In this document: positions 47,691 to 57,888 of the stretch, in pieces
Layout of the letters: each line of letters begins with the position of its first letter
Numbering within the stretch: position 1 is the first letter of the stretch
Translations under genes and position numbers: made by a program
The notes under the pieces: generated by a model
Databases searched by the model: none
Told to the model about the DNA's origin: nothing
What the model saw: only the letters and a program-made list of their open reading frames with translations
Source of the DNA: Pelobates cultripes
Taxonomy: Eukaryota; Chordata; Amphibia; Anura; Pelobatidae
Direction of reading: 5' to 3'
DNA length: 64,000 bases
Assembly: GCA_933207985.1 (NCBI GenBank)
Contig: OW240912.1
Span: forward strand, 360,606,305-360,670,304

Positions 47691-47756
47691 GGCCAATACA
47701 AACCATTGTGTGGAAATCTATTGACAAATCGTACTTTACATAAGACACGAGGTCAT

Positions 47757-48332
47757 TGTCAAGGTAATACTCCCCAACACGCAAACCAGAGAACAATAAA
47801 GGCGAACACAGATAGACGTATTAACGGTCCTTAAAAAGGCAAGACTTAACGTAGGAATGAGAGATAAGAATCGTCAAACACGCCAAGGTCAGGAATACAG
47901 AGATACGGGAAAATGAAATAGACAGAGCCAAGGTCAGGGAGCCAGAAATAAGAATAACCAATAAACAAGCCGAAGTCAGGAACCAGAGAAAAGACAACTA
48001 CTCAGAACGCACTCTCGGGCTAGAATAAACCACGACAGGGCAAGGAAGTGATGTCAGAAGGAGGTTAATATAGGGCAAGGTGAATGCTGATAGGCAGGGA
48101 CAGAATTGAAGGAGGTATAAATAGATAGTGGCAATAGGCCACTATCTCTTTAAATTTGGAGTCCACGACATCCCTGCCGGCTATCTTGTGCGCGCGCACG
48201 CCCCCGGACGCTCTCCCAGATGCGCGAGCGCCCCCGGAGGCACACGCGCGCAACGCCCGTCAGTGATCCACACTGCCCGAGACGAGAGGACGGGCGGCGG
48301 GACCGGGACGGCGTGGGACACCAGCTATGACA
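47757..48332 (-). repeat. 3' LTR of the chromovirus
   Basis: 576 bp, about 39 bp longer than the 5' LTR because of extra GC-rich sequence at about 48195-48270 (cgcgcgcac, gcgcgagcgcccccgg). On the minus strand it is preceded by a G-rich purine run (cgggggggttc). Confidence 0.88.
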
Positions 48333-48390
48333 GAACCCCCCCGAAGGAACGCCCACTGGAGGAACACCAGAAGGGCGAGAAGGAAACAAG

Positions 48391-51300
48391 CATGGAACGC
48401 CCTAAGGAGTCGGGGGGCATGGACCTCAGAAGCAGGAACCCACGATCGCTCCTCGTGCCCATAACCTTTCCAATGAACCAGGTACTGAAGCAAACCCCGG
48501 GAGATGCGGGAGTCGACAATATGTTGGATCTTGACCATGAATCAAAACTGGAGGAGGACGAGGTTGGGAACGAGAATGACTGTTGCATATAAGCGTTTCA
48601 GGAGGGACGTATGAAAGACGTTGGGCACACGAAGATATTTGGGCAAATCCAAAGCATAGGAAACAGGATTGATCCTTCGCAAAACCTTGTAAGGACCAAT
48701 GAACTTAGGAGCAAACTTCATTGAGGGAACGCGTAAGCGTAGGTTATGCGTGGATAACCAAACTCTATCACCAGCAACATAAGAAGGTGCCGCCCTATGG
48801 TGCCTATCAGCGAAGGCTTTCTGTGTAAGCATAGTCTTCTCCAAGATGGCATGAACCATTCTCCAAGTGTCATGTACAGTGGATAAGTGTTCATCCAACA
48901 CCGGCATTCCCTCGTGAGAAAACGAAGCCGGAAGAAGATTAGGATGACGACCATATGTGACAAAGAAGGGACTGTGACCAGAAGCAGAGTGCGTAGCATT
49001 ATTCCTTGCGAATTCAGCCCAAGGAAGAAGGTCAGCCCAGTTGTCCTGGAGTTGAGACGTAAAACAACAGAGATATTGTTCAAGGCTTTGATTAGTCCTT
49101 TCAGCAGCACCATTAGTTTGAGGATGATAGGCTGAAGAGAAGGCGAGTTCAATGCCTTTACAAAAACCCCTCAAAAACTTTTAAATAAATTGTGAACCCC
49201 TATCAGACACAATGACGTCTGGCATTCCGTGTAGTCGTATTATTTCCTTGGTGAATATACTGGCTAATTCAGCAGAAGAAGGCAATTTTCTCAAAGGTAC
49301 GAAATGGGCCATTTTAGAGAAACGATCAACTATAACCAAAATGACAGTAAAACCCTTAGATGGTGACAACTCTACTATAAAATCCATAGACAGATGAGAC
49401 CAAGGAACTAACGGCAAAGGAAGAGGATGAAGAAGTCGACATGGTACTTGATGAGAAGGTTTAGATTGGGAACAAACATCACACGATGATACGTAAGCTT
49501 CAACTTCCTTTCTAAGAGATGGTCACCAATACTGTCATGTAATTAAATCAATGGTCTTAGATACCCCCATATGTCCAGCCATTTTACTGTCACTTCCCCT
49601 CTCAGCTCTGGAGGCATGTAGAATTTATCAACAGGCTTGTCACTAGGTGTCCTATCTTGGACCCTTTGGATCTTGTGCAGAAGAGGGGAAGAGACTCTGA
49701 TTCTAGTCAAAGCAATGATTCTCTCAGGAGGTATAATGGATTCTGGTCTGACCTCCTCTTTATCAAGAGTGGCAAACTGTCTGGAAAGAGAATCTGCTTT
49801 GGTGTTCTGATTACCCGGTCTATAGGAGATTAAATAATTAAAGCGGGAAAGAAAAAGAGCCCAGCGGGCTTGTCTGGGCGAAAGCCTCTTAGCGTCACTC
49901 AAATAGTATAAATTCTTATGATCGGTGAGAATCATAAACGGAACCGTAGATCCCTCAAGTAAGTGACGCCATTCCTTGAGAGCTGATACTATGGCTAATA
50001 ATTCTCTATTACCGATATCATAATTCTTTTCAGCAGGTGTCAGCCTACGAGAAAAGAATCCACAAGGATGCAACAGAGCGGTAGGGGGTTCCCTCTGGAA
50101 AAGGATAGCCCCCACGCTGGTCTCGGAGGCATCAACCTCAAGGATGAAGGGTCTAGAGGGGTCTGGATGTACCAGGACAGGAGCTGAGGCAAAAGATTTC
50201 TTCAAGAGAGTGAAAGAAGCTTTGGCTTCCGCAGACCAATTGACATGATTAGCTCCCTTCTTGATCATAGCTGTGATTGGTGCCAGAATCTGGGAAAAGC
50301 CTTTTATAAATTTTCTATAATAGTTAGCGAATCCAATGAACCTCTGTATGGACTTCAAACCAATGGGTAAGGGCCATTCAAGAATAGAAGATAGTTTTTT
50401 AGGGTCCATTTGAAATCCCTCAGTAGAAATTATATACCCTAAAAACGGAATAGAAGTCTGATCGAACAGACATTTCTCAAGTTTGCAATATAAGCCATTG
50501 GCAAGAAGGGTCTGTAATATACTTCTAACTTGTTGGTGATGTATCTGAATATTAGGAAAATGAATAAGAATGTCATCAAGATACACAATAGCGCAAGTGT
50601 GCAAATAATTTCATAAGACATCATTGATAAATTCTTGGAAGACTGCTGAAGCATTACATAGACCAAAGGGCATTACCGTATACTCATAATGACCACTTCG
50701 AGTATTAAATGCCGTCTTCCATTCGTCTCCCTCTTTAATGCGAACTAGATTGTAGGCTCCTCTAAGGTCTAATTTGGTAAAGACTTTAGAACCACGAAGC
50801 CTGTCAAATAGCTCTGTTATCAGTGGTATAGGATACGCATTTTTTAGAGTAATTTTATTCAGACCCCTGTAATCTGTGCAGGGACGCAAATCCCCCTCCT
50901 TTTTGGCCACAAAAAAGAAGCCAGCCCCTGCAGGGGAAGAGGAACATCTGATAAACCCCTTACTTAGAGATTCTTGTACATATTCCTCCATAACCTTATT
51001 TTCATTTTGAGAAAGAGGGTAAACCCTCCCCTTGGGGGGCATGGTACCAGGAGGAGTTTGATAGCACAATCATAAGGCCTATGTGGAGGAAGACGGTCTG
51101 CCTGTATTTTATCAAAGACCTTCGCCAGGTCTTGGTACTGAGGCGGTACGTTAGTGGAAAGTGGAAGAGCTGATGGAACATTAAGAGAACAAAGGGGTTT
51201 AACCTGACTTAAACATGTACTATTACAGGAAGTACTCCAAGACAGAATTTGACTTTCTCTCCAGTCAATAACAGGGTTATGTTTTTGTAACCATGGAAAA

Positions 51301-51686
51301 CCAAGAACCAAAGGGCAAAAAGGGGAAGAAATTACCTGGAAAGACAACTTCTCTTTATGAGTAGCACCTATTGATAAAATAACAGTCTTGGTTTGATGCG
51401 TAACATAGGGGACTGTTCATGGTCTACCATCTATGGCCTCAAAGGCCAAGGGTGTTTCTTTCTCCTCCAAAGGAAGAGAAAGAGCTATAGCGAAGGTCTG
51501 GTCAATAAAGTTGTCTGCAGATCCAGAGTCAATGAGGGCCATAGTGAGATGACTAACACTTTCCCAGAATAGGGTTACAGGCATAACATATCTGTATGAA
51601 TTTGTTTTAGGGGACAGAGACATCACACCCAAGGCCGGTCCCCTGAACGAGCTTAGGTGGTAGAGTTTTCCGGACGTGATGGGCAA
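48391..51686 (-). pseudogene. Chromovirus pol: protease, RT, RNase H, integrase, chromodomain
   Basis: The protease motif ALIDSGSADNFID is near 51530. The RT has [24 protein letters not shown] and the catalytic box YLDD at about 50570. RNase H has FILEVDASE and ILTDHKNL, then SRPGNQN-type LSRQF. Integrase has SMDFIVELP-like SMDFIVELS, VSDRGSQFI and AYHPQTNGAAERTNQ. The chromodomain [19 protein letters not shown] is at about 48510-48455. Stops at 51417, 50611, 49543, 49178 and 48542 and frameshifts (about 51060, 49480) interrupt it. Pol opens in the -1 frame relative to gag with a short overlap, so ribosomal frameshifting was the likely ancestral mechanism. Confidence 0.9.
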
Positions 51687-52588
51687 TTGTTACGCAAATG
51701 CCCCTTACGACCGCAGTATAGGCACAACCCTTCTCTTCTTCTGTAAGACTTCTCAGCCTCAGAGAGTCTTGTGTTACCTAGTTGCATGGGTTCAGAATCC
51801 GATTCAGAGGCTGGCAAAGTGGGTAATCCGGTTACCATTGGACGAGGAGTGATTCTTCCTAAAGCCCTCCTTTGTCTATCTAAATGAAGATGCTTCTGTC
51901 TAACCCTGATATAAATATCTGACATATACTGAATAAGGTCTTTTAGGAGTTCCGGTAAATCCCTGGATGCCACTCCTTCCTGTAAGGATTCATTAAGGCC
52001 CTCAAAAAACACAGCTGTTAGAGCACTGTTATTCCAAGTCAATTCAGAGGCCAAGGTGCGAAATTCAATAGCATAATCGGCCACTGTTCTAGATCCTTGT
52101 TTGATTTTTAACAACGCTCTGGCTGCTAGTCTCTTTCTGCCTGGGTGATTGAATACATTATGGAAAGTCCTGAGGAACAATTCAAAATTAAAGACAATCA
52201 CGTCATTATTTTCCCATAAGGGATTTATCCAAGCCAGGGCTCTACCTTCTAATAGGTTCATAACGAATGCAATCTTGGACCTATCAGTAGGGAATGAATC
52301 AGGGGCTACTTAAAAATGTACGCCCACCTGATTCAAAAATCCCCTGCATAATGATGGATCCCCGGAATAACGAGGAGGGGGAGTTAGATGAATAGATGGA
52401 GTGGGATGAGTCGCAGATGGTGGAGCAACAGCACCTTGAGAACTACTGTACTCTACCTCTGTTTGAAGACACGCAGTCCTGGTGAGGATAGTTTGCAAGG
52501 CTTGGGCAAACTGATACATTCTATGATCTAACCCCTCTATTCTATTTTTATATGCAGCCATTTGTTGTCCCAGGTTTGCAGGGTCCAT
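51653..52588 (-). pseudogene. Chromovirus gag
   Basis: It starts MDPANLGQQMAAYKNRI with PPRYSGDPSLCRGFLNQ, the conserved Gag block of sushi-type elements. A TAA at 52310-52312 interrupts it once without a frameshift. The capsid part continues to the zinc knuckle CLYCGRKGHLRNNC (CX2CX4HX4C) and a stop at 51653. It would form the intracellular particle and bind RNA in a live element. Confidence 0.88.
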
Positions 52589-52601
52589 GGCCCTGTCGTA
52601 A

Positions 52602-53138
52602 TGTCAAGGTAATACTCCCCAACACGCAAACCAGAGAACAATAAAGGCGAACACAGATAGACGTATTACCGGACCTTAAAGTGGCCGGACTTAACGTAGG
52701 AATGAGAGATAAGAATAGTCAAACACGCCAAGGTCAGGAATACAGAGATACGGGAAAACAAAATAGACAGAGCCAAGGTCAGGGAGCCAGAAATAAGAAT
52801 AACCAATAAACAAGCCGAAGTCAGGAACCAGAGAAAAAACAACTACTCAGAACGCACTCTTGGGCTAGAATAAACCATGACAGGGCAAGGAAGTGATGTC
52901 AGAAGGAGGTTAATATAGGGCAAGGTGAATGCTGAGAGGCAGGGACAGAATTGAAGGAGGTATAAATAGATAGTGGCAATAGGCCACTATCTCTTTCAAT
53001 TTGGAGTCCACGACATCCCTGCCGGCTACCTTGTGCGCGCGCGCATGTCGTCGGGCGCTCTCCCACCAGCAATCCACACCGCCCGAGACGAGAGGACGGA
53101 CGGAGGGACCGGGACGACGCGGGACACCAGGTATGACA
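52602..53138 (-). repeat. 5' LTR of the chromovirus
   Basis: 537 bp, highly similar to the other LTR apart from the indel in the GC-rich part. On the minus strand it is followed by ttacgacagggcc, where a primer or self-priming site would lie. I could not match that sequence to a tRNA. Confidence 0.88.
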
Positions 53139-53550
53139 GTCATGCGTTTAGACTGAAAGAAAGAAGATTTCGTCTAAGGCAAAGGAAATGTTTTTTTTAA
53201 TGTAACAATAAGGATGTGGAATTCTCTGCCTGAAGAAGTGTTTATCACAGTCCATATAGATGTTCAAACAGCAACTAGATGCATACTGGCAAAAACAGAA
53301 TATTTAAGGATATAATCTTTCACTGTAGGGTAAGAGCTTCTTGATCCAGGGGTTAATCTGACTGCCATTCTGGGGCCCAGAAGGAATTTTTTTCCTAGCT
53401 TGTTGTAAAATTGGAAGAGCTTCAAACTGTTTTTTTTGGCCTTATATGGGATCAACAGCAAAAAACAAATGTGAGAAAGGCTGAACTTGATGGACGCAAG
53501 TCTCTTTTCAGCTATGTAACCATGTAACTATGTAACTATGTAAGTTATCA

Positions 53551-54480
53551 TTTTGTCTTTATAAAATATAGTTTATAAGTTCTTAAGGGACACATCTGTT
53601 ATGGAAGGCAGTCACCCCCACCTCCCAAAAAAAGAAAAATAATTTGGTCCCAACACTGATCCTAATTATCCACTAACACTGATCCTGTAGTGTCCAATGA
53701 TATAGTTGTACACTTCATTATCAAAACTTTCACAGCAAACTTTTTTGGGAGATCTAATTAATCTAACAGCATTCATGAATAGAAAGCAAATGACAGAATT
53801 TTCAAGTTCCGGAATCCCCTGCTCTAAGCAGAACTGTGCTAGTCAACCCTTCCTACACTTTAACCTTTGTGGTGCTAAGTTTAACATGTCCCACAGTTCA
53901 GGCTCCTAAGAAAAGAATGGGAGAATATGATTGGCCAAACTACTATTCATGACTTGCATAGCACATAGACTTGTGTAAAAATTTGTTTTGTCTAAATCAA
54001 ATTCCTTTTTACCCACCGGATAAAACAATTTACCCAGGATTTACCTGTTTAGTCATTGAATAATACTCCAATGGTAAATAAATCCTAGATGGATCGATTT
54101 GATCTGGTGTAACTTAAAATGTATTTCAATTTGGATAAACCGGCTTGAACTAATTTTTAGTACAAGCTTAGCACATAAGTGACTTCTTAAGATGAGACAG
54201 ACAGTTGTCTCTCTAGTATTATTAGCTGGCATCTCACGGACCACAGCTTGTATTATTTTAATTGTTTAATGATACATTTAGTGCTACAGAAGATTGCAGC
54301 ATATTATTTTGCTCTCTGTTGCAGCACTGAAAGGCTTTATTACACTGGCTGTATTTGCATAATGATTCCTTAAACCTGGTTCTACTAAGTGAAGAATTTA
54401 TACTAAAAAATTGTTTTTTTTTAATGCCTGTGAAACCGTGATACTATCTAGTAAATAGCTAATAGCTTTAAAATTTCTAT
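53551..54480. other. Spacer, no gene seen
   Basis: AT-rich DNA after the CR1 tail, no coding frame or repeat boundary recognised. Confidence 0.4.
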
Positions 54481-54801
54481 GAATGGATTGTAATCGAGCA
54501 GAAGCCTTTTTTGGCATCTGGACAGTGTTAGGCCAATCAGCATCACCTTATAAAGATGCATTTAATAAATGCATCTCTATGGGGAGCGATCAGCATCTCC
54601 ATGCAACATTAGTGATACAGGAAACACCTCTAGTGACTGTCTGAGTGACTGCTACTAGAGGTATTACTTGGAAGTTGTGTAGCCAGTGCCTTTTCTGTGA
54701 AAAGGCAGTGCTTTCATTAAAATGCCAACAGGGACATACTAAACACACCAGAACAACCACATTCAGCTGTAGTTGTTCTGGTGACTATAGTGTCCTTTTA
54801 A
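54480..54801. mobile_element. TTAA-type MITE fragment
   Basis: The right end reads ctgtagttgttctggtgactatagtgtcctt followed by TTAA (54798-54801). Internal hairpins include aagatgcatttaataaatgcatctct and caccagaacaac / gttgttctggtg. The left end could not be placed. A relative, not a copy, of the AGGACCACTATAG family. Confidence 0.5.
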
Positions 54802-55190
54802 TCATTTTGAAGTATTACTTAAGTCAAGGTAACAAAATATAACATACATCAGATATTACTATTTAAAAATTAAGCATTTAGAATATGCCTTTGTCTGCAT
54901 CACAGACACATATTTTTTTTCTCTTGTTTCCAAGCCCCGGGGCTCAGTGGAAAGTAGTTTTGATTGCATGCCTATTGGACCAGGGTAGGTATAAGGATTG
55001 TTGGCTGCACAGTTGAATATGCATTTGACCCCTCCCCTTCTCGCCCACAATGCATCTTCACCTGTGTGTCCCTTAATCTTGAATTTCTTACCCTGTTTTG
55101 TATTTTTTTATCCTATCTAATGCATGTCTTACCCCATTTAGTTTTATACTCGCCTTTAGTATATCTTATCACCCAATATTTTCTCTTATC
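54802..55190. other. Spacer, no gene seen
   Basis: No coding frame recognised. It turns pyrimidine-rich towards the minisatellite. Confidence 0.4.
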
Positions 55191-56265
55191 CCCCTATTGT
55201 GTGTCTCTTACTTCCCTCCAGCCCCTTTGTGTGTCTCTTTCTATCCCAGCCCCTTAGTGTGTCTTTTTTATCCCTGCCCCATTATGTGTCTCTTCCCCAA
55301 ACCCAGTCCCTTCCTAGCTTCTTTGTGTGTCTTTCCCCTCACCCAAGACCCTTTGTATGTCTTTCTCCCCTTCCTTCTGTATGCCTCAACTCCAGCTAAT
55401 TTTGTGTATCTCTCTCCTCTCCCCACCCCCTCTATGTTTCTTTCTCCCTCCAGTCCCCTTTGTGTATCTCTTCCTCCCCTTCCCCAACGCCTCTATGTCT
55501 CTTTCTCCCCCAGCCCCTCTGTTACTCTTCCCCCCAGCACCTTGTCTCTTTCTCCCACGAGTCCCTCTGTGTCTCTTTCAGCCGGATTGGTGTGGTGACA
55601 TAGAAAAGGGAAGGAGAAACTTACCTCATCGATGCACACATATGTTTTGGGGGTCCCTCTCTACCACTCAAACACATTTTAGTGATAATCAAACCCAAAA
55701 ATGTCTATCCTCAGGGGCCTGTTGTGGTTTCCGCTTGTAGGTAATCTTATAGTGCATTCTTGATATTGTCTTTTTGATCTAGGCTTGCTTCTGCTATCAG
55801 TATTTCTGGTATCCTTGACCTTTGGCTTTTGTGTATCCATTTATGCTTCTGTCTGTGTCCCTGACCTTGACTTATTACTGACTATTCTTTGTACATTAAT
55901 TCTGGCCATTCTAAGACCCAGTAATATGTTTGTCTTCGTTTGTCTTTTCTCCGTTTTTAACTTAATTCTGCTTGTTGTGCCACAGTATCGTCTGACAGTC
56001 TCTTTGTTCCTTTCAGCCTCTTTGGATGTCTCCTCCCCAGCTCTTGTCTGTCTTTTTTACCCCTTGCCCCTCTGTTTCTGTTCGTCCTGGCATCCCTTCT
56101 GTGTGTCTCTTTCTCTCCACAGCAGCTTTTGTGTGTCTCTTTCTTCCCTTCCCAGTCCCTCTGTATGTCTCTTCCCCACAGCCTCTCTGTGTCTCTTTGT
56201 GCCCCACAGCCCCTCTGGGTGTCTCCCACATCCTCTCTCTGTCTCTTTTGCCCCTTCCCTGGCCC
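55190..56265. repeat. CT-rich minisatellite in two blocks
   Basis: Blocks 55190-55580 and 56005-56265 consist of degenerate ~30-40 bp units such as cagcccctttgtgtgtctctttctccc. The strand is strongly pyrimidine-biased. The 55580-56004 interval is different (ccttgacctttggcttttg, ccctgaccttgacttattactg; ending atcgtctgacag) and may be a solo LTR or other insertion that split the array. Long Pro/Ser/Leu frames here are repeat artefacts. Confidence 0.75.
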
Positions 56266-56700
56266 TTACATAGTTACATAGCTGAAAAGAGACGTGCGTC
56301 CATAAAGTTCAGCCATCCTCACATATGTTTTTGCTGTTCATCCAAAAGAAGGCAAAAAAACCCAGTCTGAAGCGCTTTCAATTTTGCAACAAACTAGGTA
56401 AAATATTCCTTCTTGACCCCAAAATAGCAGTCAGATGTCTCCTTGGATCAAGCAGCTATTACCCCACTAATTAGAAATTATATCCCTATATATTATGTTT
56501 TTGCAAGTATTTATCCAATTGCAGTTTAAACATCTGTATGGACTCTGATAAAACCACCTCTTCAGGCAGAGGTGTATGTCTCTTTTGCCCCTTCCCTAGC
56601 CCTTACATAGTTCTTACATAATTATATAGCTGAAAAGAGACTTGCATCCATCAAGTTCAGCCTTCCTCACATATGTTTTTGCTGTTGATCCTGTTGGGTA
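56266..56700 (-). repeat. Two CR1 3' tail fragments
   Basis: 56268-56570 is the reverse complement of the CR1 tail (tacatagttacatagctgaaaagagacgtgcgtcc to cctcttcaggcaga). 56600-56692 is a second, shorter copy of the same end. Between them the phrase gtctcttttgccccttccct.gcccttacatagtt from 56244-56277 is repeated, so the second tail arose by local duplication. Confidence 0.85.
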
Positions 56701-56800
56701 ATCTAAGGTTTTATATGTATGGAATATAGATTGAATAATATCTAATGATATTCACACACACATAGAGCCTTCAGGGACCCTGTAGTTCTCTGTTTTAAGC

Positions 56801-57175
56801 GGTGATACAGGGCCGCCCTCAGGGCATGACAACCATAATGGGATCGGCTGTCCTGGGGGGCCTGGGGGTGATACAGGGCCGCCATCAGGGCATGACAACC
56901 ATAATGGGACCGGCTGTCCTGGGGGGCCTGGGGGGCCTGGACTGCTCTGGGAGTCCCAGGCCCCACATTCCATTTGTGCACATATAGATAGCGATTATCG
57001 CTATCTATATGTTCACCTGCGGGCCCCGGCTACCTGTATAATGTAGACGGGGACCAGCCAGCACCATCTTAACTCTCCAGCTGCTCCTGTATGTAAGAGA
57101 TCGTCCCACATGACGGTGCGCCCTAAGGCAGCCACCTGCGCCACCTTATGGTTGTGCCGGCCCTGTATGGAACCT
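56801..57175. mobile_element. Small TIR element with duplicated left end and central palindrome
   Basis: The left end cagggccgcc...gacaaccataatgg and right end ccttatggttgtgccggccctg are inverted repeats; the CAGGG terminus would fit hAT. The first 66 bp (56801-56866) are duplicated at 56867-56932. A palindrome lies at 56980-57012. No coding frame with known motifs and no clear target duplication. Confidence 0.55.
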
Positions 57176-57800
57176 ATCTGAAAATAGGTAAGATGTCTCA
57201 CATTTTAGTGGTTGTCAGGTGCTCTTCAAAGTACTTCAAAGTACTTTTTTACTATAAGTAATACAGAAAGCTCAGAGTCATTTTGTAAAAATGATAACAT
57301 CAAACCTTTCCTTGATTTGCATGTTCTACATATGTTTTATTCTGTAACATGCATGTGGCTACTTTTACATTGAGAGTAGTGATTTGGTTTTAATGGAAAA
57401 CCTGCATCACACAGTAAAATAATTTCTACAACAGAGTCTAGGCTATCAAATTAATTTGCAAAAGAGCACGTAAATAAAAAATGTTTATAGAAGGTGTTTA
57501 ATTACAGGGTGCAAAATTCCGAGAGAAGGTAATTCTGAGATCCAGCACCTGTCAACATTTATGACAAGTAGAATGATGAAATTTTCAAATTGTGATTTTA
57601 TTTCTTCCTCATAACCTAGCATACAATTTTAGTTTTTATAGATATGAAAATAGCCATCTTTAAACACTTACTAACTTTAATATTGTTGTAGGTGTGTTGC
57701 TGTTTCGGTGTTTGGCACTGCAGTGCCAGCATTTGAAACTAATAAAAAGCAATGATAGGGTCTCTTTTTATTCAATAAAATCGACACACCTTATCTTAAA
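57176..57800. other. Upstream spacer of keratin gene 3
   Basis: AT-rich, no gene seen. None of the promoter blocks shared by genes 1 and 2 is recognisable here. Confidence 0.45.
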
Positions 57801-57810
57801 ATATATAAGG
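57801..57810 (+). promoter_or_regulatory. TATA box of keratin gene 3
   Basis: ATATATAAGG lies 79-88 bp before the chosen ATG, the same distance as in genes 1 and 2. It supports the ATG at 57889 as the start. Confidence 0.75.
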
Positions 57811-57888
57811 GGAAGCTGAAAGTGTTCCAGAAGGTCTACATTTGAGCTACAGTTGGCTTCATCATAACCCCACTTGTCACCAAACACA

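Larger units (their letters stand above)
47752..53143 (-). mobile_element. Ty3/gypsy chromovirus, full length but degenerate (5.4 kb)
   Basis: LTRs at 47757-48332 and 52602-53138 begin TGTCA and end TGACA. Perfect GTCAT duplications sit outside (47752-47756, 53139-53143). Between them on the minus strand are gag, protease, RT, RNase H, integrase and a C-terminal chromodomain, the gene order of chromoviruses such as the vertebrate sushi-type elements. Multiple stops and frameshifts make it inactive. The gag ATG lies only about 14 nt inside the 5' LTR. Confidence 0.9.
43370..53550 (+). mobile_element. CR1-like LINE, near full length, split by two later insertions
   Basis: The order is 5'UTR (about 43370-43608), ORF1, ORF2 with endonuclease and RT, C-terminus and 3' tail. 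The RT is interrupted at 46485-46988 by a TTAA MITE. The C-terminus is interrupted at 47752-53143 by a chromovirus with a GTCAT duplication. The LINE resumes at 53144 (aatgtaacaataaggatgtggaattctctgcctgaaga, WNSLPEE) and ends in atgtaaccatgtaactatgtaac repeats near 53545. Removing both insertions restores one continuous dead element. The 5' start is approximate. Confidence 0.85.

Noticed and set aside
55098..56370. Several 110-170-aa Pro/Ser/Leu-rich frames
   Set aside because: Products of the CT-rich minisatellite; open in more than one frame, as expected for stop-poor pyrimidine DNA.
57874..57888. Upstream TTG as the start of keratin gene 3
   Set aside because: Non-AUG starts are exceptional in vertebrates; the ATG at 57889 has A at -3 and lies the expected distance from the TATA box.
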